DNA of 34,877 nucleotides. It comes from Ectocarpus siliculosus. Taxonomy: Eukaryota; Sar; Phaeophyceae; Ectocarpales; Ectocarpaceae. A program made the translations under genes and the position numbers. The notes beneath the pieces are model-generated. The model saw only the letters and a list, made by a program, of their open reading frames with translations. It was not told the DNA's origin and searched no databases. This document shows positions 9,680 through 19,883 of this stretch, in pieces; the first letter of the stretch is position 1, and the number at the start of each line of letters is the position of its first letter. Location: the NCBI GenBank assembly GCA_000310025.1, contig FN648677.1, positions 42,623 to 77,499 of the forward strand, read 5' to 3'.

Positions 9680-11309
9680 TGGTACGAGATACGATCTACG
9701 AAATCCCCGCCACAACTATCATTGCCAGGTAAAACGGCGAAAAATCAAACTACGCATCCAAACGGAAATCATCCACCATTCATTCCAATTCAAACAATTT
9801 CCCAACAAAACAATGTTCTACGAAATCTGTCGATCTCCCAATAGAACATGCTCTACGAAATCTTTCAAATCTTCTGATGATATCAAATTACTATCTCCTA
9901 AAAGGTCTGTCAATAAATGCTTCACCAAATACTCAACAAGTCAAAACACAAACAAATGCCCTTGGAAAAATACCCAGCGAAGATACACATTACATCAGAA
10001 TCACGTCAGAACAGGGACAGGTAACTCCGGGAAAGCGTGTCCAACGTCCTGACTTACTCAGAACAAATTCCTCAGGTAAACATTCATTTTTCAACTTATT
10101 GACCAGCTCAAATAACCTTTGGAAGCACAAAAGCTTCAACCATGACTTACGAGAACATGCCAAATCCTTCCTCCAATACCCAATACCTTGACAAATATAC
10201 CAGTCCAACAGCCCCCCTGCTGTAATCCATCCCAAACACGAAGAAACCAAACAAACAAGTCCAAAACAAACGTGAAAGAAACCAACAAATCCAAAACACA
10301 CAATCAACAATCCACCAGCCCCCCTGCTGGGAAATCTCATATAAACCGTCAAAAATCCAATTCAATATTCAATTCCATGTCACCTCCGCAGGTAAAACGC
10401 GGAAAACGTTCCAAACATGAACTACCCAAATCCAATTAGCCAACATAAATTCCATATAAAATGCCCAGGGAAACCACGGGAAATCTCAATATGAACTACC
10501 AAACCCGAGGTCAGAAACACTGCTTGTTGTGCTGCGGCGGACAGCATGGTATCACACACACACACCCATGATTTCCGACAGCGGTGCAGCAATCAGGCGT
10601 GATTCCGCAAAATCCAGCATGTTAATTCTGCATCGAATTTCATCAACTCCAAACCGAAACAAGAAAAGAAAATATATGAAAGAAAAGACGTCACACGTCC
10701 AGCGCATACCAGCCTGCCGTTCAGGCCTACTTGGAAAGGAAAATTGGTAAGACTCGTCGGGTACCGGTACATCGGGGGGTCAAAGAAACGGTGCGTGCCC
10801 CCCAACGTCTTTACCCAGCACGTCGAACGCCAAGCCAACGCCTACTACATATATGAAGTACCATGAGAAGAACATAGCGGGAACTACCATGGAGAATGTT
10901 ATCCCAACAAAGAAGGAAAACCCAAAGTGGAACAAACCGTACGCTTAAATTATACTACCACCGCCATTTGAGATATTTTCCTGGCAAACAACAGCCCCCC
11001 GGCCGCAACATTCCATTTGCCTCCCATAAAAACAATAATCTACCATGGAGATTCCCTGCCATTTGGCCATGGAAATAAGTGTCCCTGTATAGTAAAACGC
11101 GGGTGGGCATCTGTACAAAACAAAACAAAAACAAAGCCAAACCTGCAAATGTGCCAACGATAGGAAACATGATTTGTAGACACTCACACAACGGTGAAAA
11201 ATGCAACATCCTGCACAAACCAAATTTCAGAAAAATGACAAGAATACGCAAACAAAAATCACGTGCCTTGGCGAGTTTAAGACCCCAGCAGAAGTCGCGC
11301 TACTTGCCG
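9680..11309 (-). other. AT-rich 3' noncoding region of the copia derivative
   Basis: About 1.6 kb without a supportable gene. Its first part (to about 10330) is homologous to 26220-26821 of the plus-strand element, including the stretch beside the polypurine tract. Near-copies of the polypurine tract recur inside it (10205-10220, 10316-10331 and, altered, 10990-11003). The part from about 10440 to 11290 has no counterpart that I could see in the plus-strand element. Confidence 0.65.
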
Positions 11310-12245
11310 TCATTGTTGGACTCGCCCGGTCCTCCGAACTTCCTTCCCCGCTTCATGATCCTCCTGTCGCGAACACGGGCTCCCCGGCCGTTGCCCCCGC
11401 GACATCTTTCCACGGTCGAAAGGGGTGTCCACCCCCACCACCGGCCCCACTCTCCCAGCCTTCAGCCGGCACAGCTTCCCCGGGTCGAAGGGGCGCAGCA
11501 GTACCCCAAACCAGGCCACATCCATCGCCTCTGCCTCGTCGTTGCTACTGCTGCCACGGCTGCTGCTGCTGCTGCTGGAGCCATCGACAAGGTCGTCCAC
11601 CCCGGGATAGTTGGCGCCGCGCACCCCCGAACACACGGTGCCGGGATCGAAAGGGTGCGTGGACGCCCCCCTCTCTCCATAGACGCTGTCATCCCAGCAG
11701 CCACCAACCTCACCTGCGCACCAACCGCCATCATCGCTGCCGTCGTCGATGCCGTTGACCACCGCTTCTCCGTTGTTGACCGCCCCCCCAACCGATATGG
11801 TGGGGGAAACGTCACCGACGGTCCCCATCGTAGCGGCCGGTGCCGTCGCCGCGGTCACGGGTGGTGCCGTCACCGATGTCGCCACTCCAGCCGCCGATGC
11901 CGCCACTGTAGCCATCTGCGCGAGCTCTCGCGCCATTCTCCCCGCCGCCGCAGGGGGAGAAACAACCACGTTGGGTGCCGCCGCCATCGCCGTTGGAACC
12001 GCCGCCGATGCCGCTACTGCAGCCGTCGCCGCGAACCCTTCGGGCGCTTCCTCCGCCGTCGCTGCGAGGGAAACACTCCCGCCCCCGTAAGTCGCCACCG
12101 TCGCCTCTGGAGCTGCTGCCGATGCCGCCGCTCCTGCCGCCACTGAAGGGACCCCGGCAATTCCCCCCGCCGCCGTCGCTGCGAGGGAAACACTACCGCC
12201 GCCGTTGGTCGCCGCCGTCGCCTCTGGAGCTGCCGCCGATGCCAT
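11310..12245 (-). CDS. Alanine-rich reading frame of the copia derivative
   Basis: This open frame of 311 codons lies downstream of the Gag-like frame and overlaps its 3' end in another phase. Residues 1-145 are alanine-, glycine- and valine-rich. They contain a duplicated ~39-residue unit (ASAAAPEAT ... GGGSVSLAATA ... GVPSVAAG) that matches the spacer between integrase and RT in the plus-strand element (about 24105-24300). Residues 150-311 are unlike anything I recognise. They hold a Ser run and three copies of a PFD(P/R)G(T/K) motif (about 198, 252 and 275), two of them ending in Cys. No enzyme motif is present. It may be read as a frame-shifted extension of the Gag-like protein or may not be translated. 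The ATG is a convenience start; the true junction is near 12250. Confidence 0.4.
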   Translation of the reverse strand: MASAAAPEATAATNGGGSVSLAATAAGGIAGVPSVAAGAAASAAAPEATVATYGGGSVSLAATAEEAPEGFAATAAVAASAAVPTAMAAAPNVVVSPPAAAGRMARELAQMATVAASAAGVATSVTAPPVTAATAPAATMGTVGDVSPTISVGGAVNNGEAVVNGIDDGSDDGGWCAGEVGGCWDDSVYGERGASTHPFDPGTVCSGVRGANYPGVDDLVDGSSSSSSSRGSSSNDEAEAMDVAWFGVLLRPFDPGKLCRLKAGRVGPVVGVDTPFDRGKMSRGQRPGSPCSRQEDHEAGKEVRRTGRVQQ

Positions 12246-13051
12246 GTCCCCCGCCCTAGCAGCGCGGAAAGAACCATGTCCACAGAATCATTCCATCCAA
12301 ACCATCCGTCATTATCACCGTCCACAGCGCCGCCAGCGTGAACCATGTCGACAAAATCAAAGCGGCACTCGCTCTCTGCCACCACCTCGCCGCCAACGTG
12401 AACCAGGTCGACACAATCGGAGCGGTACTCGTTCTCTACCACCACCTGCTGCTGTACGACCGAGCTTCCACCGATGTCCGTGCAGCTGTCCCCGTCATTG
12501 ACGCCCATCCAGCAGCCACCGGGGACGATACGGTCGTCATCCTCGCCGCTGCTGCCATGAAGATGCACGGCGCAGTCCCGCCGCATGTGGCCGTACTGAC
12601 CACAGGCGCCGCACGTACCCTCGAACCCGCGGGGTGCGGCGCATTCTTTGCCACGGTGGCCGTTCCTGCCGCACCGAGTGCAATGGTATACCGTACCAGG
12701 CGGAGGGGGTGATTCCTGCTGGAAATATACGGCGTTGCTCCCGCAGTCATATATCCCACCAACTCCGGTTGGCGGCGGCTGCTGTTGCTGCCGCGCCGAT
12801 TGCTGGTGCTGCCGCGCCTGGTGACTCTGAGTGAAAACGCAGTGTTGGTTCTGCTGACGGACAAAACCACCACGAGAACGCTGCTGTACCTGCGATGGCT
12901 GCTGCTGCGATGTTTGTTGTTGCTGCTGCCGCCTAAGCCTCTCCTTCTCATACTCGGCAGCCTCCGCAGCTCTAAGCGCCTTCACCACTCTCTCCACCTC
13001 CGACTCGGCAGCTCGTAGCTTCTCTGCTGCGTAGCGCGACCTCTCCTCCAT
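12014..13051 (-). CDS. gag: Gag-like protein with two CCHC zinc knuckles
   Basis: From the ATG at 13051 the frame runs 345 codons. Residues 1-42 are charged and likely coiled coil, followed by a Gln-rich stretch (42-92). Two zinc knuckles (CTRCGRNGHRGKEC at 124-137 and CGACGQYGHMRRDC at 147-160) should bind element RNA. The segment before them (GVGGIYDCGSNAVY, PESPPPPG-like) and the segment after (VVQQQVV, FVDMVHAGGAVDG) match the plus-strand element closely. The usual copia Gag domain (UBN2-like) present there is absent here, so the N-terminus is different or replaced. After about residue 265 the frame enters low-complexity Arg/Gln sequence, while the homologous alanine-rich frame lies in another phase, so a frameshift near 12250 is likely. 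A codon at 13063 lengthens the frame only with a GTG start. Confidence 0.7.
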   Translation of the reverse strand: MEERSRYAAEKLRAAESEVERVVKALRAAEAAEYEKERLRRQQQQQTSQQQPSQVQQRSRGGFVRQQNQHCVFTQSHQARQHQQSARQQQQPPPTGVGGIYDCGSNAVYFQQESPPPPGTVYHCTRCGRNGHRGKECAAPRGFEGTCGACGQYGHMRRDCAVHLHGSSGEDDDRIVPGGCWMGVNDGDSCTDIGGSSVVQQQVVVENEYRSDCVDLVHVGGEVVAESECRFDFVDMVHAGGAVDGDNDGWFGWNDSVDMVLSALLGRGTWHRRQLQRRRRRPTAAVVFPSQRRRRGELPGSLQWRQERRHRQQLQRRRWRLTGAGVFPSQRRRRKRPKGSRRRLQ

Positions 13052-13368
13052 CTTGATGCGCACAACTGTAGTCTCCTTCCTGTGCGAATCTCCTCCTATT
13101 CCGCCGCTTCTCTCCGCTATGATCTACAATTGAAAAATATTCCGTACCCTGCTGTCCCAGCCCTGAAGCGCTGTCCCAGCAATACACCCCCTGTTGCCCC
13201 GGTCCCCGATGGCCACCGTCCCAGCTATACACTACCCGCTGCCGTGCTGTCCCGTCCCCGTTGGCCACGTCCCAGCTTAGCTATATATATCGCATTCGCC
13301 GCCCCATTGGCCCGGCACATACAGCCCAGACGCCAATACCCACTACGAACACCAGGCCCAATATATTG
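13052..13368 (-). promoter_or_regulatory. Leader of the copia derivative with GCTGGGACAGC hairpin repeats
   Basis: On the minus strand the leader begins CAATATATTGGGCCTGGTGTT next to the 5' LTR, matching the plus-strand element's CAATATATGGGGCCTGGTG. It carries GCTGGGACAGC at 13151-13161 and 13170-13180 plus shorter variants. Each can fold as GCTG-GGA-CAGC. A primer-binding site should lie just inside the LTR, but I could not assign it to a particular tRNA. Confidence 0.55.
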
Positions 13369-13554
13369 TGTTTGGGTGCGGTAGCCCGTCAGAGGCCGAA
13401 AGAGAAAGAAGGTTGACTCAAGACCTTGTTGCTTAGAGAGTGAGAGACATGCGGTAGGCAACACCATCGCCATGCAGCATGTCAATCAACACATTTCATC
13501 CGCGTACCCCCCAGAGGCCCCATAGAGAGTATACTCTGCCAAGCACCCCAAACA
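13369..13554 (-). repeat. 5' LTR of the minus-strand copia derivative
   Basis: 186 bp with TG...CA ends, partnered with 9483-9668. Its inner half (ACTCAAGACCTTG, CGGCCTCTGACGGGCTACCGC in sense orientation) is shared with the 191-bp LTRs of the plus-strand element. The outer half is more diverged. Confidence 0.93.
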
Positions 13555-13671
13555 CCTCGAGGCTCCCCGGCAAAAAGAAGGTACAAGAACGCCACGCCAG
13601 CGGCGACAAGATGGCCAAAAGCCTAAAAAACAAAAATGGTACATATATGTTGTTGTTTTGGCTTCACATTT

Positions 13672-13826
13672 CAAACCGTACCGTTCTCTCTGCTGCCCAG
13701 TACCCTCGTTCGTCAGTGATATACTATTGTCTTACACTTGACGGGGTCGATTCCCGTGGTAACAGGCTTACTTTAACCCAAAAAAGGGTATACGAAAATA
13801 TAATGGACCGGAGGGGTCCGCAAGCC
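13672..13826 (+). repeat. Dispersed repeat family B, copy 1
   Basis: This stretch matches the reverse complement of about 19706-19858. Common landmarks are CCCAGTAC, then ACACTTGACGGGGTCGATTCC, GTGGTAACAGGCT and a GGACC...GGGTCCGC end. Inside lies ACGGG-GTCGATT-CCCGT, a perfect 5-bp T-arm-like stem around a 7-base loop, so the family may be tRNA-derived. No working tRNA can be folded from it. Confidence 0.7.
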
Positions 13827-13829
13827 AAT

Positions 13830-15495
13830 AGAAGTCAACGACAGATAGTCTAAGCCAATCCGCTCGTCTGTTCACGCTGTGGACATGCCGAAAGAAGAAG
13901 ACAACACTGCCGTCAGCATCAACACTAACTCACCGAGTTAGGAGGGGGAAAAGAAAGTACTCCGGAGTAGTAGCAGGGCACGGTCAAATTGCCAGATAAA
14001 ACGGGGAAAACATCACCTACTACCTTACGTAGAAGTACGTCGTGTAGTGGGACAAAACTGAAATAAAAAAATGTAATACAAGGTTCTCCTGCGGGAGCTA
14101 GGGTATTTGCCTCCCGGGGGCGACACAAGAGGACGTATCAATGTCATCGCGGTCGCATGGTTGGCAGCCATGACGTTCGGAAATGCCAGTTTGCGTGTAA
14201 CGTGCATTTATACACCAATTTCCCTTGAATTTGCATCTTGTGCGGGGAATGTTTCCCGGCCGTGACTTTTCGCTCGTTGTAGTTCGCGATGTGTGCTTTT
14301 AGGCTATGGCACGGCGCCTTTGCTGCGGGCCCTACTGCTGTAATCCCTGCGGTTGATCACATACTCTTCTTGTGGTCGTGTCTCCCATCCCGTCCGGGAG
14401 GCTTGTATGGTTTGGATTCCCAACCCCTGAAAAAAGCCAGTTCCAGTGACTTGACGCGGCCCTAGCACCCACCACCGGTGTCTCGCGGGCCCACACGTAA
14501 CGGGTAACGTACAGACGGTTTTTCTGTGTGCCATGTAGAAGAAAGCGCGAGAAAAAACGCTCTCCCAGCCGAGAAAAATGAACCCGAGCATCAAAACCGG
14601 AAAGACGATCACACGCGAATATAGAATCTACGAACGAATTATATGAACGCAGAGATCTACACACAGATAGATCGAGCGCGAGCAAGGAGCGGGGGTAGCT
14701 AGGCTCTCTCCCACAGAACATAGAAACACACCGAAACAAAAAGAACGCAGTCTCCCATGCCACATGTAAAAGTTTAAGGTTCGAAAGAGTTCCATGGGAA
14801 AATTCTACGGAGTGTCTTGGCGGATGATAAGGTTCAAAGACAGCCGTAGACAACATTCACCGGTGTACAGAGATTCAACGGCCAAGTACCGGCAGGAACG
14901 GCGAGGCAACGAAAACGTTTGTTGTTTGTCGTTGTCTTCCCACTAAACTCGTGTCAGTTGCTAATCTCAAAATCAAGCAAAGACTCGGTCCGTGTGGTCC
15001 CAAAAACAATCTGGAGCTATCATCAGAAGATCTAACACGCACACAATCATAGCAATAAAAGGGCACACAGTACGCAACAAGCCCGAAGGGGTTCAACTAC
15101 TATCCCTGCAGCATGTTTGCGTGGCCAAAACTGCACTACACTCCCACACACCACAACATTCGACTACAGCAGCACCATCACCCCCCTCCTTGTCCCTCAC
15201 ATTTTATCAAAATGAATGTTTGTCGACTTCAGCGTATGCAAATGCTGTCTGAAGTTATGTCTATACACTTTGCTATATTTAAAATCGAAAACACTCAACA
15301 ACCTTGCTGACACCACCTTTCTTTCAAAACACCAAATCAACTCAGAAGCATTACGTCAGATATCTGTATCTATAAAACAATACTTTGTACAATAGGCCGT
15401 AGTACTAGTAGTTGTTGTCGTCCCTTTTCAAAAACCCGCTGTTTGATGTTTCAGCCTCCGGCTCTTTCGACCAAGGCCCACCAGGCGCTGGGCTC
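13830..15495. other. Anonymous DNA
   Basis: No supportable gene. Overlapping minus-strand frames at 14304-14856 have no recognisable motif. Confidence 0.4.
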
Positions 15496-15499
15496 CGTG

Positions 15500-15960
15500 T
15501 CTCGCGCTCAGCGTGGCTGCGACCGTGGCGCAGTGTGCGTCAGGAGGTGGTGGCGCAACCGGCTGCGGCACACAAATGTAGGTCAAATCGTCTTTTTTTG
15601 GTAGCGCTGATACTGCTGCTGTGCTATGCCGTGGAGGTCTGTTAAAACAACCTCATGGCTACCTATCTATCCAGTGCTATCCTATAGCGTCGAGGAGACC
15701 AAGGCACAAAAGATATTCTGCCCCGGCGCGTCTGCGCCCAGCGCGGCCGCGACCGTGGCGCAGTGGTGCAGTGAGCGTGAGGAGGTGGCGCCGCAATCGG
15801 CTGTGCCACACAAAAAAAAGGTCCTATCGTTTCTTATGGGTAGCCCTGATGCTGCTGCTGTGCTGTGCCGTGTCTGTTTTTAGAAGAACCTCACGGCTAC
15901 CTATCCAGCGCTCTCCTGTCGCGCCCAGAGCGGCCGCGGTGGTGGCGCATGGGTGACACA
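15500..15960 (+). repeat. Tandem duplication, ~220-bp unit
   Basis: GACCGTGGCGCAGTG recurs at 15531 and 15751 (220 bases apart), with a decayed third version near 15935. Between them other landmarks recur in order: GTG(C)GTGAGGAGGTGG, CGCAA(C)CGGCTG, a poly-T/A variant, CTGCTGCTGTGCT, and CTCA(T/C)GGCTACCTATC. Open frames through the repeats change phase and show no known domain, so I read this as noncoding. Confidence 0.75.
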
Positions 15961-16059
15961 GCAGTAGAAGTCACGAGATGCTGCTGCTGTAGTCTAGGGG
16001 CACAAAAACCCTTCGGATCGATGCTGAGTATGCGTCGTATGTACAGCAGCAGCAGTTGA

Positions 16060-17030
16060 CGAAGAAAGATGCCCCGAAGCAGCGTGCTCTGTATGCCTCT
16101 GCCTGTGTGATCTCAATTATGTTTTACCTAAATATACTCTGTAGGTTGTAGTTCACACTGCTAACTTGGCGGTGCTCAAATGGTTGCTATCAACAATATA
16201 TATGATGATCCAACTGCAGCAGCAGCAGCAGTTGTACTGTACTGAAAATGTATGGTTTGCGTGTCAGTAGCTGAGAGGTGTGGCTTCCCGGAGGATTTTT
16301 TGGGTATTTATTCGTGCCAAATCGTAAATAGGGAGATTCCGACAGCAGTTAAAGCTATTACATCAGCAGACCCACGGGGCGGGGTTGGCTCCACAACGAG
16401 AGTTAATTGTTTTGAAAACTGAAAAAGATTCGGCGAAAGGTTTTGATGTGAAGGCAGTTAATGATGATGCAGGAAGCAAGATATCCGTTCTCTCGGTAAG
16501 TACCTCACACAGCACGTGCCTCCCACAAACAGGATAGTAATAAAAGCAACAGCAGCCCCGGCTAGCCCACTTCTGGCTACGAACAAACAGGAACGTGTTG
16601 AGGATGGATGCGCTGTTCACCGTGTTGAAAAGTACATAATTCGGGAAGAAAGGAGACGACATGATCTATGCACAGTACTGTAGTATATAGATGATCCGTT
16701 CTTTTGTGTCTAGAAAAAGTGGTTGGCTAATCTAATTGATATAGGTCTCGGCCCCTCCCTGTAGAGTCTACGGTGCACGTCTCGTGCACAATGCATGTAG
16801 GTACATACAGTAGATCGAAGTCATACAGCAGTAATAACAAGACGAACGAACGGCAGACCTGATGAGGCCACTCTTTAGCTTCAACTTCACGACAAAAGAA
16901 GAGTCGAGGATGCGGTGTTATTGCCGTGAAACCACCGAAAAAGATTTCGACGGTAAGAAAGACCTAACCATCTTTTTATGGCTTTCTTTGCAAAAAAACT
17001 TCATTCGGTCGCTGCCGTCGTGCGGTCGTT
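16060..17030. other. Anonymous DNA
   Basis: No supportable gene. A short CAG run (about 16216-16232) is the only clear low-complexity feature. Confidence 0.4.
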
Positions 17031-18095
17031 CGGTCGGTCGAGTTGGGTTGGGCTTTGGTTGGGTTACGTTGGGTTCTGGTAGGGTGGGGTAGGGTATGGG
17101 TTTGGGGTGGGTTTGGTTTGGTCGGTCAGTTGGTCGAGTTGTGTTTTGAGGCGGGTTGGGTTGGGTTGGAGGTAGAGGGTGGGTTCGGTTCGTCGGTCGG
17201 TCTGGCGGGTGGTCGGGTTGGGGTTGTGTTGTGTTTGGTGTTGTGTTGTGTTGTGTTGTGTTGTGTTGTGTTGTGTCGGGTGAGGTCGCGTAGGGTAGGG
17301 TTGGGTGCGTCGATCGGTCGATCGGTCGGTCCGTCGGTTGGGATTGTGGTTGGGTGGGGGTTGGGTTTTGTTTTGGGTTGGGTTGAGTAGGGTTGGGTAG
17401 GGTAGAAGATAGGGTGGGTTTGATCGGTCGGTTGTGCGGATCGTGTTTTGGGACCGGATTGGAACGAGTTGAGGGTATCGTGGGTTGGCTCGGTCGGTCG
17501 GTCGGTTGGTCGGTCGGTTGGGTTGTGGTTGGGTTGTGTAGGGTATAGGGTAAGTTAGCGTAGGGTAGGGTTGGGTCGGTCGGTCGATCGTCGGTCGGTT
17601 GGTCGGTCGATCGGGCGGCCTGGTTCGTACCGACTGCTTTGTGGTCGCACGGCTCTTGTGCGATACTCTTCTATGTACTACATGTTTGTGGGGGAGTGTT
17701 TTCGCGCGTTGGTGTGTGGTTCGGGGCATGTTGGTGACAAGTGCCACCATGCATGTTGCAGTCCGATTTCACTCTGGCGGGTTTTGGGGGCTGTTTTCTT
17801 GCTCTGGTAGTGATGACCTCGTTTTTACCCGACTCACCGTGTCCGGTTGGGTTGGATAAATTGGGTTGGGTGGGGCGGGGTCGGGTTGGGCTTTTAAGGT
17901 TGGATTGGGTTGGGTTTGCCTGGGTTCGGTCGGGTGTTTGGGTTGGTTTGTTTTTAGTTTGGTTTGGTTGGGTTAGGTAGGGTTGGGTTGGGTTGGGGTT
18001 GGGTCGCTGCCGTCGATCGCGCCACCGTCGCTTCGTCGTTCGGGTTGGATTGGGTTGGGTTGGGTAGGGTCGGTCGATCGGGCGGCCTTGGGCCG
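17031..18095 (+). repeat. Strand-asymmetric G/T block: TTGGG, TAGGG and TCGG repeats
   Basis: For about 1 kb the plus strand is dominated by degenerate TTGGG, TAGGGT and TCGG(T) units, with few C outside TCGG and few A outside TAGGG. A less repetitive island (about 17620-17850) divides it. TCGGTCGG runs (for example 17492-17520 and 17575-17610) alternate with GGGTTGGG runs. Abundant G3-4 clusters on one strand could form quadruplexes. The Thr/Pro-rich minus-strand frame of 228 codons across it is a by-product of the repeat. Confidence 0.85.
17238..17278 (+). repeat. (TTGTG)n microsatellite
   Basis: About eight uninterrupted copies of the pentamer TTGTG lie within the G/T block. Confidence 0.9.
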
Positions 18096-18933
18096 CCTGC
18101 GTCCACCGCGCCGCCGTCGATTGTCGCTGTCGATCGCCCTTATGTATTATTTTTTCTTAGCAAGCAGGGCTCAACCATTCGGAACCAACATAACAGTGAA
18201 AAAAGTACTGAAAATGCTACATGCGTAGGTCAACAAATTGTTTACTTTTCTACTCTTCACTTTTCTTCGCAACACTCTCGCACCTAGAGCTCACGCATCT
18301 CTTCGCGTCTACAGCCAAGAAGTATTGCCAGAGGGATACTTTCCGCACCAGTGTCCTGATGATCTGGGATAACACGGTGCAGGCAGTGTATCATACCGGC
18401 GCCGCTGTCACATGCGCATGCCTGCTGTACTACTGCTGTCGTTGTCGCGCTCTCGCCTACAGCCAGTCAAAAGGTTATAACCGTCATTTAGGCATCGCTG
18501 CTACAGTAATCCGGATTGGAAGTTATATTGTAGTTTGAGTACCGAGGTGCAGTCGTGCCACGAGATTTTGGGACCGCTATTCAGGGCATCCCGCTAAAGA
18601 AGGAACCGCTAAACCAGGACCACGACTGTACTGCAGTTGCCACACGGCACGAGGGAGATTTCCACACCCGCACACCGCACACAACAGGTTCAACGGTCAA
18701 CCCGTAAGCAGAATAATATGGCTCCTTGTCGCATGCTGACCAACAGAAGCGCCAACAGTAGCAGGCAGCAGCTGCTGCCACCAGTATCGACACCACCAGT
18801 CAGGATGGAAAAAAAACATATCATTCCCCGCCGATCTCTGTGGTTTGGCGCTGGAGGGTGCTCCCAGTTCGTGCCAGAAGACGTTCCCGGCTCGTTGCGT
18901 CAGGGAGCTCACACTGGCCGCAACTCCATCATC
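18096..18933. other. Anonymous DNA
   Basis: No supportable gene. A 105-codon plus-strand frame (18221-18538) is Cys- and Tyr-rich near its end but matches nothing I know. Confidence 0.4.
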
Positions 18934-19110
18934 TCCACATCTCCACACAGCTGCAAACCAGCGCAACCTCAACCACAGCCTTTGTATTCGATGTTGCGCT
19001 GGACACTCAACTCCCACTCGGGGTCTGTGCTTTGGAAACATACGGTCAAGACCCGCCACACGTCTGGTCCCGGAGTTCTGTGGATCTTTCTCTAACTCGG
19101 GGTCGGGGCG
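18934..19110 (-). repeat. Dispersed repeat family A, copy 2
   Basis: Inverted 177-base counterpart of 3506-3682. Its terminal segment (TTCTGTGGATCTTTCTCTAAC, then TCGGGGTC) also matches 4270-4316. With three occurrences in one window the family is probably frequent in the genome. Confidence 0.75.
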
Positions 19111-19705
19111 CACAAAAGCGGTGAAGACCGGCAGCCTGATTCCCAGGAGGAAACAGTCCTTGGAGCTACTCTATCGCACTAGTCTACTGCCGCACCGAAT
19201 GCAGGATTGGCGGTCGTGTTGATTGTATTGACGAACGCTTTGAACATGCAGGTTTCGCATTGCCCAGGAAATGAGATAAATGGTCGAGGGTTCGCGGTGA
19301 CCGACAGTTTGTAGGTATGCACATACTGTAGCATCGACATCAGACGCACAGCACACGTCCGCCGTTCTGGCAGTCCTACTCGACCTCCATCACCTTGTGC
19401 CCCCCTCGTCTCCATGGGGGCGATTCTTCACGCGACATGCAGAAGGCTACACATGTAGTCTACAGACTATCGTCAGAAATGATCTCTCGTACCTGCAAGA
19501 GAGCGGTGTTGGGGCCTGGATCTGTTAGTGTTGTTGTACTGCTGTATGTTCAGGGTATGGCGGTAAAAAAATGAGGATTGAAGATGTACCCTTATGGGTT
19601 GATTGGTGCAGTGTTGATTCTTCACGAAACTGAATCATTTTCATCATTTTTCCAATCTAGGGTTGCCTCGCATAGCGCGTAGAGTCTATGTGCCGTTGAC
19701 TTCTG
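19111..19705. other. Anonymous DNA
   Basis: No gene or repeat was recognised apart from short A/T-rich runs. Confidence 0.4.
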
Positions 19706-19858
19706 TTGGCGTGCGGACCCTTCGGGTCCATTGCATTTTTGTATAGTTTTTTTTTTTGGTAAGTGAGCCTGTTACCACAGGAATCGACCCCGTCAAGTGT
19801 TTGACTACTAGAGTACTGGGCAGAGAAAACGGAACGGTTTTTATTGTGAAGACAACGA
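19706..19858 (-). repeat. Dispersed repeat family B, copy 2
   Basis: Inverted counterpart of 13672-13826. It keeps GACGGGGTCGATTCC and TGTGGTAACAGGCT and ends in GGACCC...GGGTCC. It stands immediately before the CCATGG minisatellite. Confidence 0.7.
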
Positions 19859-19883
19859 CATCCTCAGCTGATTGTACATTCAT

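Larger units (their letters stand above)
9483..13554 (-). mobile_element. Non-autonomous Ty1/copia-family LTR retrotransposon (pol-less)
   Basis: This minus-strand element of 4,072 bp is bounded by two 186-bp LTRs (9483-9668 and 13369-13554) that begin TGTTTGGG and end CCCAAACA. The 5-bp duplication CCTCG flanks it exactly (9478-9482 and 13555-13559). Reading on the minus strand, the order is 5' LTR, leader, a Gag-like frame with two CCHC knuckles, an alanine-rich frame, about 1.6 kb of AT-rich noncoding DNA, polypurine tract and 3' LTR. No protease, integrase, reverse transcriptase or RNase H motif is present. LTR ends, leader and 3' region match the element at 20340-27023, so it probably used that family's enzymes in trans. 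The LTRs differ at 6 of 186 positions by my count. Confidence 0.92.

Noticed and set aside
17064-17750. 228-codon Thr/Pro/Asn/Arg-rich minus-strand frame
   Set aside because: It is the complement of the TTGGG/TCGG block. The low-complexity composition explains the lack of stops.
17031-18095. True telomere
   Set aside because: The repeats are degenerate, mixed with TCGG units, interrupted by less repetitive sequence and internal to the window.
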